From the NCBI RefSeq assembly GCF_024623065.1, contig NZ_JANJZR010000049.1, positions 1-33,807 of the forward strand: DNA of 33,807 bases, given 5' to 3'. Shown here in pieces: positions 18,753-28,002 of this stretch. The notes below the pieces were generated by a model. It searched no databases and had not been told where the DNA came from. It saw nothing but the letters and a program-made list of their open reading frames with translations. The stretch's first letter is position 1; each line of letters opens with the position of its first letter. The position numbers and the translations under genes were made by a program. Source of the DNA: Bacteroides acidifaciens (lineage in GTDB: Bacteria > Bacteroidota > Bacteroidia > Bacteroidales > Bacteroidaceae).

Positions 18753-21620
18753 TTATCGTTTACAGATTGCCTTAAAGTCGCAGTACGAACATTTCTTTAT
18801 ATCTTTCGTTTGCGTAAAAGCTTCTTTCTCATCGAAAACCTCTTCCAATAGTGCTTGCAGGCGTTCGCGGAATTCGTCCTCAAAAAAGGCGAAGTTGTTT
18901 ACCGGTATTTTCGGTTTGCGGGGTTCTCCCATTTCAATAACGGGCGAATAACTTTCCGATGCTGCGCGGTGGATATAGAGTAGGGCAGGAGCTACCATCA
19001 GTGATTGTTTCCGGCTCATAATGGCAGCATAGAGAAATGTCTGGAAGATATAATTCGGGCGTGTTTCCGAAGGGGTAAACAACTGCTCTATATTGGCTGG
19101 TGTTTTGGGGCTTCCGCCGGTTTTGTAATCAACGATTCTTAAAGTTCCTTTCTTAGCGTCCATGCGGTCTATTGTTCCACCCAGGCGGAGAGTGAACGGG
19201 CCTTGTCCTGTCTGTATGGTCATCTCTTCTGAAACCTTCTTTTCCATGGCAACCATTTCAAAAGGAGTATATTGAAGGTCGTTGCGTAACAACTGTTTCA
19301 GATAGGAGAGAATGACTTTGGAGTTGATAAGTTGCACGCCATTGTATTCGGGCTTTTCTTCAGGAGCTACCTTGAATAGTTCTTTCTTGAATGCCCGGTC
19401 AACATAGCTTTGCAGTTTGACCTCATCACGGAGCAAGCGTTCCAAGTCTTCTTTCTGTATCATATTTCCGTTGGCTGTCAGCTCAGTATATACCAATTGG
19501 GCGGAGAGGTGAAAAATCGTTCCGAACAGAGCGGAGTCGATTTCTGCGCTGACTTCATCAGGAGTCTTTAGTCCTGCCACATACCGGTAGTAAAATCTCA
19601 ACCGACAATCGAGGTATGCGTTAAGGGCGGAAGGGGAAAGAATGACGGATTTCGGGTTGCTGCTGTCGTAAGCACGGTAAATTCGTCTTAATACTTCCGG
19701 TGTCTTCTCGATTTGTATCTCTTGATTGCTTTGTGGAGATTGTCCGGCTTCCAGATATTCGCGGGTGATTTCGTGAGGCCCTTCCACTAGCAATTGTAGC
19801 ATGAAACGGGATTCTTCTCCACGATTCAAGCCATCTGAAGAGGTGTTGTAGAGTAAAGTGATATTCTCTGCCCGTTGTATCAGGCGGTAGAAGTAGTAGG
19901 CGTAAACCGCATTTTTGTGTTCGATGGTCGTCATGCCGAAAGCCTTTCGAAGATTGTATGGGATGAATGAGGATTCTCCACCGGATTTGGGCAGTTGGCC
20001 TTCATTGAGAGATAGCATCACAAGGTTGCGGAAGTCAAGATTACGCGTTTCCAATACGCCCATCACTTGCATTCCGATGGCAGGCTCGCCGTGGAAAGGG
20101 ATATTAGCGGCAGTCAGTACTTTGCTAATCAGCCTTTTTAGTGTGTCGGTACGAACGTTCAGTTCTCCACTTTCAATCAGGCTATAGAGACGGTTGATTT
20201 TAAGATGGCTCTGGAATAGGGATTCTCTATAAAGTTGATTGAAAATGTCATTGTATTCTCCTTCTTTGCGGTACAGGATGGAGATATCTTTGATTAATCC
20301 GACAAGGTAGTCGCATAAGTCCTTGATGCCGCTGCGGGGAGTGAAGAGATTGGCTAGGAAGTCATCTTGTTTTAATTCCGAAGGGAGCGGATAGAAGCGG
20401 TTTGTCTTTGTCAGTTCGTCTTCCAGTGAATCGGCATGAGTGGACAGTTGTTGAGTGTAGGGATGTTTCAATATAGCTGATACTGCTTCGTAGGTAAATC
20501 GTCCGGTATCGCTACGATAACCATTGGTCTGCAATTCCATTGCTGCGTTGATAAAGCTGTATACGGGAGTTTGTGCCAATGGGAATCCCATAGTGATATT
20601 GACGTTCTTCACTTCTTGCGGAATGGAGTGGAGTACAGGAAGCAACAGTGCTTCGTTACAGAGTACTACTGCATTTTCTTTTTCTTCACATTCACTGTTA
20701 GAGAAGGTTGTACGTATCCATTCGGGAAGGAAGCGCGCTTGTGCATTTTCGGTAGAAGCGGAAATGTAGCGTATATTTTTGGGTGTTTTGAAAGAGTCGA
20801 AATAACTATCCGGAAGCTCGTTCGGGAAATCCTGTAAGTTACGTTTAAGGAATTCTCCGGCTTCATGCTTCTTGATTTGTTGGGTATAGAATATATCATA
20901 ATCCCAATAGAACATGGCTTTATCTGCGTCTTGCAGCAGTTTGAAGAATTGGTGTTCTACTTTATTCAGTACATTAAAACCGACGAATATATATTTGTCA
21001 TACTTGAGCCGTTCAGTATCAAGCTGCTCGATGACATTCCGGTAGAGCATACCTTCGTAGGCAATGCCTAGCTCTGTAAGGTTCTCCTGGTAGCGATGAT
21101 AAATAGAGCCTAGTTTGTCCCAAAGGGAAATAAATTTCTCCTTAAGTTCCGTCCGGCGTTCGATAGAGAAATTCTGGAAGAATTGCCGGATAGCCTCTTC
21201 CTGCTCTTTGTCCAGAAAGTCATAGTTATCCATCAGGTTCTTCAAGCCTTGCAGATTGCTGAAGAGTTTGTCTGCATCTACCATGTTCTTATCTACATCA
21301 TCGAAGTCGCTGATAAGCAGTTCTCCCCAAAAATAGAAATCATCCAATGTCTCCTGGCTTTGTGTTTCTTCCTTGAACACTTTATAAAGTTCGCAAACTA
21401 ATCGGATAGGGTCACCGGTTTTCTGTACGGATAGTTTCTGAAACAGGTCGCTGATACTCATTGCAGCGGGAGCCCAAATTGGTTGGTCGGATTCTCCTGC
21501 CAAGTATCCGTTGAAAAACAGGTTGGCGCGCTTGTTCGGGAAAACGAGTACCGTACGTGACAGGTCGTTGCCTATTTTGGAATATAAATCGTGAGCGACT
21601 AGTTGGAGAAATGTTTGCAT
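18753..21620 (-). CDS. addB: AddB-like helicase/PD-(D/E)XK nuclease subunit
   Basis: A 955-residue protein. The N-terminal LVFPNKRANLFFNGYL is the usual start of this degenerate superfamily-I helicase domain (no intact Walker A). Near the C-terminus, LSPSALNAYLDCRLRFYYRY supplies the first cysteine, LRIVDYKTGG is the nuclease D-x-K motif, and CSYCDFKAIC at the extreme end supplies three cysteines, together a likely [4Fe-4S]-stapled PD-(D/E)XK domain as in AddB. With AddA it processes double-strand ends for RecA-dependent repair. It lies 43 bp downstream of addA in the same direction. In Bacteroides, AddAB takes the place of RecBCD. Confidence 0.88.
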   Translation of the reverse strand: MQTFLQLVAHDLYSKIGNDLSRTVLVFPNKRANLFFNGYLAGESDQPIWAPAAMSISDLFQKLSVQKTGDPIRLVCELYKVFKEETQSQETLDDFYFWGELLISDFDDVDKNMVDADKLFSNLQGLKNLMDNYDFLDKEQEEAIRQFFQNFSIERRTELKEKFISLWDKLGSIYHRYQENLTELGIAYEGMLYRNVIEQLDTERLKYDKYIFVGFNVLNKVEHQFFKLLQDADKAMFYWDYDIFYTQQIKKHEAGEFLKRNLQDFPNELPDSYFDSFKTPKNIRYISASTENAQARFLPEWIRTTFSNSECEEKENAVVLCNEALLLPVLHSIPQEVKNVNITMGFPLAQTPVYSFINAAMELQTNGYRSDTGRFTYEAVSAILKHPYTQQLSTHADSLEDELTKTNRFYPLPSELKQDDFLANLFTPRSGIKDLCDYLVGLIKDISILYRKEGEYNDIFNQLYRESLFQSHLKINRLYSLIESGELNVRTDTLKRLISKVLTAANIPFHGEPAIGMQVMGVLETRNLDFRNLVMLSLNEGQLPKSGGESSFIPYNLRKAFGMTTIEHKNAVYAYYFYRLIQRAENITLLYNTSSDGLNRGEESRFMLQLLVEGPHEITREYLEAGQSPQSNQEIQIEKTPEVLRRIYRAYDSSNPKSVILSPSALNAYLDCRLRFYYRYVAGLKTPDEVSAEIDSALFGTIFHLSAQLVYTELTANGNMIQKEDLERLLRDEVKLQSYVDRAFKKELFKVAPEEKPEYNGVQLINSKVILSYLKQLLRNDLQYTPFEMVAMEKKVSEEMTIQTGQGPFTLRLGGTIDRMDAKKGTLRIVDYKTGGSPKTPANIEQLFTPSETRPNYIFQTFLYAAIMSRKQSLMVAPALLYIHRAASESYSPVIEMGEPRKPKIPVNNFAFFEDEFRERLQALLEEVFDEKEAFTQTKDIKKCSYCDFKAICKR

Positions 21621-21663
21621 AACGTTATAATACTTAGAATCTAATATTTAATACTTTTGAGTT

Positions 21664-24600
21664 TTAGACTTTCTCTATTCTTTCTTCATCTACATACCAC
21701 AAATATCCGGTAATATTCTTATATCCCATTTTTGTGAGCAGTTGCATATATCCTTTCACTTGCTTATTGTATTTGGGATTCTCTTTTCCGAATTTAAAAT
21801 CAACAACAACTACCTGCCCGTCTTTCATCATTACACGGTCGGGACGGCGAGTTTGCAAGACTCCTTTTTCCTTGTATATGATGGCACATTCATTGAACAG
21901 TGTCCATTCTCCTGAATACCAGTCTTGTATCTCGGGGGATGAGAAAGCCTTTTGTGCGACTTCACGTGCCATTTCCTCTTTTTCTTCGTTTCTGATTACT
22001 CCTTCAAAGATAAGCCGGTCAATGGCGGGTTCAATATCCTCTGCCGTTTCGATAACGGAGAATAGGGTATGCAGCAAACGTCCGCGATTGATAAAACGGT
22101 CGTCGGATTCCTCTTCTTCAATTCCTTGAATGAAGTCTGCTGAGCGGTTGGACTGGCGGAATTCAATATCATGGCGCATGGACTCCATTTGAACAGGTAG
22201 CTTTTCCGGTTTCTGAGTAAGCTTGTTGGTAGAGGTCTTAGCTTTATCTTCTTCCGAAGGGCAGAGTTTACCTTGTTCATAACAGTCTTCTTCCCAATCT
22301 ATCCCTTCTTTGAGCGCTACGACAGGGAGTGCGTTTGCCAGTAGTTCCGACATTGTACCTTTTTGGGCTTTTTTGCTCCAGATGATAAGATTCTTTCCTG
22401 CCCGGGTGAAAGCGACGTACAGCAAATTTAAGTTGTCTACCCATAGTTGCAAGCGTTCGTGCAGATAGTCGTTTCCATATATGGATTCCGCCATCTGCGT
22501 GGAGTAGTTGATAGGAAGAATATCCAAAGCGTTGAAGGGGGCTGCCTGAGGGGCGCACCATACTAATTGGTTATTCGTTTCATTCTCTAATTTCCAGTCA
22601 CAGAAAGGAAGAAGCACTGTGTGGAATTCCAATCCTTTGGATTTGTGTATAGAGAAGATTCGGATACCTTCTACTTCTCCGCTTGGAATCGTTTTGCTGC
22701 ATAATGTTTCATCCCAATAACGGATGAATGCGTCAAGCTCGGAAGAGTTGTTTTGCAGGTAATCCGTTACTGCATCAAAAAAGGCAAACAAGTAAGCATC
22801 CTGGGCCTTGATATTCTTCATCTCGAAGATGCTGAATAGTTCCTCTAACAATTCATAGAGAGGCATTAGCCTCAGCTCTTTTATCCTTTCAAGAAATGCG
22901 GATGGAAGATGGTTTTCGACAGGAAGAAGCAGGAGGCTATTCCAGTCCAGCCCTTTTTGTAAAACTTCGTTCTGATAGGCTACTGCCAGTTGGGCACGGG
23001 CTATCTTATTGTTTTCGTCCGAGAGATAGCGCAAAGCATCCATCATCATACAAATAGCCAAGGAAGCATTCAGGCGGAATGCTTCATCCGATACTATTTT
23101 GTAATGCAGCTCTTTGTCAAAATAATCGGCGATACGTGGGATGCTTTTGTTCTTTCGTACAAGGATAGCTATGTCATTTAGCCGTACCCCGTTGGCAAGC
23201 AGATGTTCTACTTCTGCTCCCAGGCTGATTAGTGTCTGTTCGGTATAGTCGTGCTCTTCGTCGGGTTCGAGAAAAGAGACTTTTACATATCCCTTCTCTG
23301 TACTTCGGGGAGATTCCTGCACGACGTCGGCATAGGCTTTTTGTAGGTCCTCGCAATCTTTGCCGAGCTGTTGTCGGTAAACTCCGTTCAGATAATCGGC
23401 AGCGGCTGTGAATATATGGTTGTTGAACCGGATGACAGTGGTCTCACTACGCCGGTTGGTAGCCAATGTCTTGACACGAATCGGGAAATGTTCGATATGG
23501 TCGTTCAGTCCGTTGAGAATTCCCCAATCCCCATTTCTCCAACGGTAGATAGATTGCTTCACGTCTCCGACAATCAGGCTGTTTGCCCCTTGGGATAATC
23601 CTTCGAGTAAAAGTAGTTTGAAGTTACCCCATTGCATTCGGCTGGTATCTTGAAACTCGTCTATCATGACATTGCGGATATTCGTCCCTATCTTTTCGAA
23701 TACAAAAGAAGAATCGCCGTCTTTTACTAATTGATGGAGTAGGGCGTTGGTGTCTGACAGTAGGAACCGGTTGTTATCGTGGTTCAGTTGGCGTACTTCT
23801 TCATCGATATTGGCGAGAAGTTGTACTTTATTGAGATGTTGCAGGGACAGCCGGCAACTGTTCAGCAGCATATTGTTTCGTGGACGTAACTTTTCGGCAT
23901 CTTCCAAAACTTGCATAAGGCTGGAATTAGCTAAGTTTATGATATCCGCATAGCGGGGTGAGGTCTTGGCTGCCCAGTTCTTGGCGTCTTCCAGACATTT
24001 TTCCACTGTGGCATTACGTATATCGTTACCTAAAACCCCATTGTTGAGTTTACGAAAGTAGCTGCCGATTCCTCGTGAGCCACCTTTCAGGTCATCGGCA
24101 GTCAATGCGTGTCCGTCCAGTTCTCCTTCGAATTGGTCGTAGAAGCCTTTCATTTGTTCCAAAACCTCAGTTTCTAGGGCTTTCAGGTGTTTACGGTATT
24201 CTTTGATGGTATCCGGGTTGCGCAGTCGTTCACGAAGTTTTTCTCCTTTCTCAATGTAGCCTTCATCAAATATATTGCGTCCGAAACTCTTGACTTCGTC
24301 CGATACGTTCCAACGCTTATCGTCGGCAATCCGTTCGTTGATATAGTCTAACAACCAGGCGAGGACGGGGGAGGCAGGTCCTAGCTTTTCTATCATGCTG
24401 TCCACTGCGTCACTAAGGACTTCTGTGTTGTTCAGTTCTATATTCAGGTTCGGACTGAGTTCCAGTTCCCGTGCCAGGTTACGCATGACGGATTGGAAGA
24501 AAGAGTCGATTGTCTCTACCCGAAAACGGCTGTAATCATGCAACATATAGCTTAGGGCAATACCTGCTGCTTCACGTATTTCCTGTTCCGTTTTACCAGT

Positions 24601-24834
24601 CTCTTCCTTGATACGGTTGAGATAGGCTTCAGAATCTTTATCACTTGTCTGGATACCATAAAGCTGGCTGAGAATGCGTTCTTTCATCTCTGCCGTGGCT
24701 TTGTTTGTAAAGGTTACAGCCAAAATCTGCCGATAGGCGCGTGGATTGAGAATAAGTAGCTTAATATATTCTACAGCCAGGGTAAATGTTTTCCCCGATC
24801 CTGCAGAGGCTTTATAAACAAGGAGTTCGCTCAT
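21664..24834 (-). CDS. addA: AddA-like UvrD/RecB-type helicase-nuclease
   Basis: A 1056-residue protein with full SF1 helicase motifs: YKASAGSGKTFTLA (Walker A, Lys15), LAVTFTNKATAEMKER (Ia), VMIDEFQDTSRMQW (II), LIVGDVKQSIYRWRNGD (III), IHKSKGLEFHTVLLPF (V) and LLYVAFTRA (VI). The C-terminus is a RecB-type nuclease: LLHTLFSVIE, then RPDRVMMKDGQVVVVDFKFG with the D-x-K pair. It unwinds and resects DNA ends with the AddB-like partner downstream. Its ATG lies only 19 bp after the stop of the ECF sigma gene, so the two may share transcription. Confidence 0.92.
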   Translation of the reverse strand: MSELLVYKASAGSGKTFTLAVEYIKLLILNPRAYRQILAVTFTNKATAEMKERILSQLYGIQTSDKDSEAYLNRIKEETGKTEQEIREAAGIALSYMLHDYSRFRVETIDSFFQSVMRNLARELELSPNLNIELNNTEVLSDAVDSMIEKLGPASPVLAWLLDYINERIADDKRWNVSDEVKSFGRNIFDEGYIEKGEKLRERLRNPDTIKEYRKHLKALETEVLEQMKGFYDQFEGELDGHALTADDLKGGSRGIGSYFRKLNNGVLGNDIRNATVEKCLEDAKNWAAKTSPRYADIINLANSSLMQVLEDAEKLRPRNNMLLNSCRLSLQHLNKVQLLANIDEEVRQLNHDNNRFLLSDTNALLHQLVKDGDSSFVFEKIGTNIRNVMIDEFQDTSRMQWGNFKLLLLEGLSQGANSLIVGDVKQSIYRWRNGDWGILNGLNDHIEHFPIRVKTLATNRRSETTVIRFNNHIFTAAADYLNGVYRQQLGKDCEDLQKAYADVVQESPRSTEKGYVKVSFLEPDEEHDYTEQTLISLGAEVEHLLANGVRLNDIAILVRKNKSIPRIADYFDKELHYKIVSDEAFRLNASLAICMMMDALRYLSDENNKIARAQLAVAYQNEVLQKGLDWNSLLLLPVENHLPSAFLERIKELRLMPLYELLEELFSIFEMKNIKAQDAYLFAFFDAVTDYLQNNSSELDAFIRYWDETLCSKTIPSGEVEGIRIFSIHKSKGLEFHTVLLPFCDWKLENETNNQLVWCAPQAAPFNALDILPINYSTQMAESIYGNDYLHERLQLWVDNLNLLYVAFTRAGKNLIIWSKKAQKGTMSELLANALPVVALKEGIDWEEDCYEQGKLCPSEEDKAKTSTNKLTQKPEKLPVQMESMRHDIEFRQSNRSADFIQGIEEEESDDRFINRGRLLHTLFSVIETAEDIEPAIDRLIFEGVIRNEEKEEMAREVAQKAFSSPEIQDWYSGEWTLFNECAIIYKEKGVLQTRRPDRVMMKDGQVVVVDFKFGKENPKYNKQVKGYMQLLTKMGYKNITGYLWYVDEERIEKV

Positions 24835-24853
24835 TATCTAATAATAGGATGAA

Positions 24854-25465
24854 TTAATAAAACTTTTTCAGAAAATCAACTCCGAAACAAAGTATGAATA
24901 GAGGCAGATAGTCTTTTAAAGCTACTCGCAGTAACTTTAAAGCTTGCCCGATTCTGTAATTGACAGTTTGTGGAGAAACCTTGAGCTTTTCGGCTATCTC
25001 TTTGTGAGTTAAACGATGATTACGGTTCATTTCATATGCCTTCCGATATTCTTCAGGAAGTTGTTTTAACGCTTCTTCGTAAAGTCGCATAAGTTCATTT
25101 TCTAAATAGAAATCCGGATTGCTGAATTCACCTTCGTATTTTTCTACTATTTCCTGATGTACTTTCCGTTTAATCTCAAAATGGGAGATACGGTTCAGTG
25201 CTTTGTTTTTGACTATCGTAAAAAGAAGGGTTTTCAATGTCAGTTCCGGCATGAGACTGGAACGGTTTTCCCACAACCACATCATTGTTTCCTGCACAAT
25301 TTCCTCAATCTCTTCCTGCTCGGCAACGTATTGCGAGCAGAAGGCGCACAATCGTCGGAAGTAATGACGGTAGATCGCGTCAAAAACTTTTTCTTCGCCT
25401 GCTTTCAGAGCATTGATGACAGATTTATTATTATTAATATCTAGAAATATTGGAGATTGTGACAT
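24854..25465 (-). CDS. ECF-type RNA polymerase sigma factor
   Basis: A 203-residue protein: region sigma-2 (FDAIYRHYFRRLCAFCSQYV, EEIEEIVQETMMWLWENR) and sigma-4 with the HTH LTHKEIAEKLKVSPQTVNYRIGQALKLLR. This is the Bacteroidetes sigma-70 family 1 type that pairs with FecR-like anti-sigma factors and controls SusC/SusD loci. The C-terminal PLFILCFGVDFLKKFY is hydrophobic, as often seen in this family. The partner anti-sigma gene lies divergently at 25626. Target promoters cannot be told, but the PUL that follows is the natural candidate. Confidence 0.92.
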   Translation of the reverse strand: MSQSPIFLDINNNKSVINALKAGEEKVFDAIYRHYFRRLCAFCSQYVAEQEEIEEIVQETMMWLWENRSSLMPELTLKTLLFTIVKNKALNRISHFEIKRKVHQEIVEKYEGEFSNPDFYLENELMRLYEEALKQLPEEYRKAYEMNRNHRLTHKEIAEKLKVSPQTVNYRIGQALKLLRVALKDYLPLFILCFGVDFLKKFY

Positions 25466-25556
25466 TCTCTTTTGCTTTTGTAAGACAAAAATAATGAAAG
25501 AAGTAGAGAAAAGAAATAAAAACAGGAGAAAAATATTTTTTTCTTTTTGAGTTTAG

Positions 25557-25564
25557 TATATTTG
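25557..25564 (+). promoter_or_regulatory. -7 box upstream of the FecR-type gene
   Basis: TATATTTG fits TAnnTTTG, about 60 bp before the anti-sigma start, in the 160-bp divergent region. TTTG occurs only 7 nt upstream, too close for a standard -33 box, so the call is partial. Confidence 0.4.
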
Positions 25565-25625
25565 TGCAGCCAACTGTATTACTACAAAGGTATTATATTT
25601 TTTATTGAAAAAAGAGTGAATAGAC

Positions 25626-26621
25626 ATGGATGAAATATTCTTGTTGAGTTATCTACGGGGTGAATGTAATGATGAGGAAGCCGGACGGGTGGAAGCCTGG
25701 TGCAAAGAGGCACCGGAGAACCGGAAAGTCTTGGAACAGCTTTACTATACTCTTTTTGTAGGTGACCGGGTAGCGATGATGAATGCCGTAGATACAGAGG
25801 CATCATTAGATAAATTTAAATCGGCTGTTCGGGAGAAAGAAAAGAAGACCAGACGGAAGAATATGTCACTCTGCTGGGGACGTTACAGTACTGTGGCGGC
25901 TGCTTTCTTCGCCGGACTCGTTTTTGCAGGCGGGGTTACTTGGGGACTGGTATCCAATAAGCTTTCGGACTATGAGGTGCTGACTGTTGCGGGGCAAAGG
26001 GCACAGACTGTACTCCCGGATGGCAGTAAGGTATGGCTGAATGCTTCTTCTAAACTGGTTTATCATAATTCTTTCTGGAGTTCGGACCGTCAGGTGGACT
26101 TGTCGGGTGAAGCTTATTTTGAGGTGGCTCATGACAAGCATGCTCCGTTTATAGTAAACAGTAAGCAAATCAAGACATGCGTGTTGGGGACTAAATTTAA
26201 TGTGCGGGCACGCGAAGAAGAGAATAGGGTAGTGACTACTTTGCTTCAAGGATTGGTTCGGGTGGATTCTCCACGGACAGAGGAGAATGGTTATTTGTTG
26301 AAACCGGGACAGACATTGAACGTGAATACGGATACTTATCAGGCTGAACTGATTGAGTATAACCAACCTACGGATGTTCTTTTGTGGATTAACGGCAAAC
26401 TGATGTTCAAGCAACATTCGCTATTGGAAATTACCAATGTCATGGAGAAGTTGTATGATATTAAATTTGTTTATGAGGATGATGCTCTGAAAACTGAACG
26501 ATTTACCGGTGAATTCTTAACGGATAGCACACCTGATGAAATTCTTAATGTTTTGATGCATACCAATCATTTTGATTATAAGAAAAACGGACGAGTGATT
26601 CGGTTGATAAAGAAGAAATAA
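25626..26621 (+). CDS. FecR-type anti-sigma factor
   Basis: A 331-residue inner-membrane protein. Residues 1-80 are the cytoplasmic sigma-binding part (MDEIFLLSYLRGECNDEEAG...), one transmembrane segment lies near 86-108 (TVAAAFFAGLVFAGGVTWGL), then the periplasmic FecR domain (LTVAGQRAQTVLPDGSKVWL, LSGEAYFEVAHDKHAPFIV) and the C-terminal DUF4974 domain (DIKFVYEDDALKTERFTGEF). It normally holds its sigma factor until a TonB-dependent receptor signals that substrate is bound. Unusually it is divergent from its sigma gene and convergent with the PUL. Confidence 0.93.
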   Translation: MDEIFLLSYLRGECNDEEAGRVEAWCKEAPENRKVLEQLYYTLFVGDRVAMMNAVDTEASLDKFKSAVREKEKKTRRKNMSLCWGRYSTVAAAFFAGLVFAGGVTWGLVSNKLSDYEVLTVAGQRAQTVLPDGSKVWLNASSKLVYHNSFWSSDRQVDLSGEAYFEVAHDKHAPFIVNSKQIKTCVLGTKFNVRAREEENRVVTTLLQGLVRVDSPRTEENGYLLKPGQTLNVNTDTYQAELIEYNQPTDVLLWINGKLMFKQHSLLEITNVMEKLYDIKFVYEDDALKTERFTGEFLTDSTPDEILNVLMHTNHFDYKKNGRVIRLIKKK

Positions 26622-26660
26622 AATAGAGATATTTATAGAAGAAAAGAGTATTTGAGATAG

Positions 26661-26689
26661 AAGGCATGTCGGGTTAGCTGGCATGCCTT
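26661..26689 (+). terminator. Terminator after the FecR-type gene
   Basis: AAGGCATG (26661..26668) pairs with CATGCCTT (26682..26689), then TTATTGTT. It lies 40 bp after the stop of the plus-strand anti-sigma gene. Confidence 0.6.
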
Positions 26690-26723
26690 TATTGTTACCC
26701 ACGAAAATAATGTGAGCCTAGAT

Positions 26724-26764
26724 AAGCACATCGCTCTTTCTACAGTTGATTGAACGATGTGCTT
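26724..26764 (-). terminator. Terminator of the glycan-utilisation operon
   Basis: A 10-bp perfect stem (AAGCACATCG with CGATGTGCTT, 21-nt loop) about 37 bp downstream of the last PUL gene on the minus strand. No long U-run follows, so it may work as a transcript-stabilising hairpin. Confidence 0.5.
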
Positions 26765-26800
26765 GGTTTAAGAGATTTTAATTCTCTATCTTAGTCTTTA

Positions 26801-27982
26801 TTATTCGGCAGGGAATACAAACATTTTGCCACCGTTATCGTCAAATCTGCCTTTCATCGGAAGATTCAGATTATCCTTATCGCCGTCGTAATAAGTAGCC
26901 CAGTTCCATATCATAGTATCATCTTCTGTGATTTCACCGGTCTCGTGATTACGTTTTAGCCCGTTACACGGATAGTAAAGCAACAATCCTTTTTCGTCCG
27001 GATTTACCATTTTCCAAGTGAATGCTTTGATTTGCTGTTGAGTGCGCGCGATATCCCAGAAACGAACTTCGCGGATATATTCGTTGGCGCCCCCTATCCA
27101 GAAACCAATCAGACCATACTCTCCGTCCCTAATCTCACTGGATGCTACCAGATCGCCATTTACATATACATAAGTTATTTTACCGTCATATACAAATGTA
27201 AGCATATACCATTCATTGGGTTTAGCGGCAAATTTATTCTTCGGAACATCTATTTGAGCAGAACCCGTTTTTATTTGCAATTGATTGGGGTCAATGGTTA
27301 CATCTCCAAACCGAGTGTAAATTTCATCATGAGGTCCGGCATTGGCAACCAGTTTTGTTCCCCCAATAGACCTATTGTTGGCATTGTATGCAGAACGCTT
27401 GACCATAGCTTCCATAGTCCATTGTTTCACCTTAAAGTCCTGTGGGAACATTTTGTCACTTTCACTTCCTGAGCCATTCATAAGAAGTACTTTGGTACGC
27501 GTACGTTTCTCTAGAATAAGCAACGCTTCTTCTTCACCCGGAATCGGAGAGGCAGAGCCATTAGACAAACGGATAGGCAATGCATAATCTCCTTTCAATG
27601 AAAATTTCAGATTTTTCAATGAAACCGGTATGGACTGCATAGCTAGATTGGGTTTGAAGTTCATAACAGTCGGCATCTCATACATTTCGGGCGGTAACAT
27701 CAGATAGGATGTGTTATTCTTCTTGTTGTATTCGTCAAGTTGTGCTTGGTCACCAACGATTAAAGGAACATCGAATGCTTTGTCCTCCTTTACCGTCAAT
27801 CCGACTTTCACATCTTTGATGAAATATTCTTTACCCTCTTCTACGAAAATCTGAATAGGACCCTCAGCGGCAATGTATGCACCTTGACCGCTTCCGTTTT
27901 CTTTTTGAGATTCCGTATATAATTCGTTTTGGCAACCTGCTAGAAGCAATGCACCGAACAGAGTCATAACTATTTTTTTCAT
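26801..27982 (-). CDS. Surface glycan-binding lipoprotein, DUF1735 plus LamG-like domain
   Basis: A 393-residue lipoprotein (lipobox LLLAGC, Cys17). Residues about 35-165 resemble DUF1735: VEEGKEYFIKDVKVGLTVKE, VGDQAQLDEYNKKNNTSYLMLP, YALPIRLSNGS. Residues about 185-380 are a concanavalin/LamG-like sandwich: WTMEAMVKRSAYN, EWYMLTFVYDGKITYVYVNG, FWIGGANEYIREVRFWDIARTQQQI in parts. Proteins with this pair of domains accompany GH18 enzymes in Bacteroides N-glycan loci and bind glycans on the cell surface. It is the last gene of the SusC-SusD-GH18 operon, 20 bp after GH18. Confidence 0.85.
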   Translation of the reverse strand: MKKIVMTLFGALLLAGCQNELYTESQKENGSGQGAYIAAEGPIQIFVEEGKEYFIKDVKVGLTVKEDKAFDVPLIVGDQAQLDEYNKKNNTSYLMLPPEMYEMPTVMNFKPNLAMQSIPVSLKNLKFSLKGDYALPIRLSNGSASPIPGEEEALLILEKRTRTKVLLMNGSGSESDKMFPQDFKVKQWTMEAMVKRSAYNANNRSIGGTKLVANAGPHDEIYTRFGDVTIDPNQLQIKTGSAQIDVPKNKFAAKPNEWYMLTFVYDGKITYVYVNGDLVASSEIRDGEYGLIGFWIGGANEYIREVRFWDIARTQQQIKAFTWKMVNPDEKGLLLYYPCNGLKRNHETGEITEDDTMIWNWATYYDGDKDNLNLPMKGRFDDNGGKMFVFPAE

Positions 27983-28002
27983 TTTTCTTTCTGATTAAAA
28001 GT

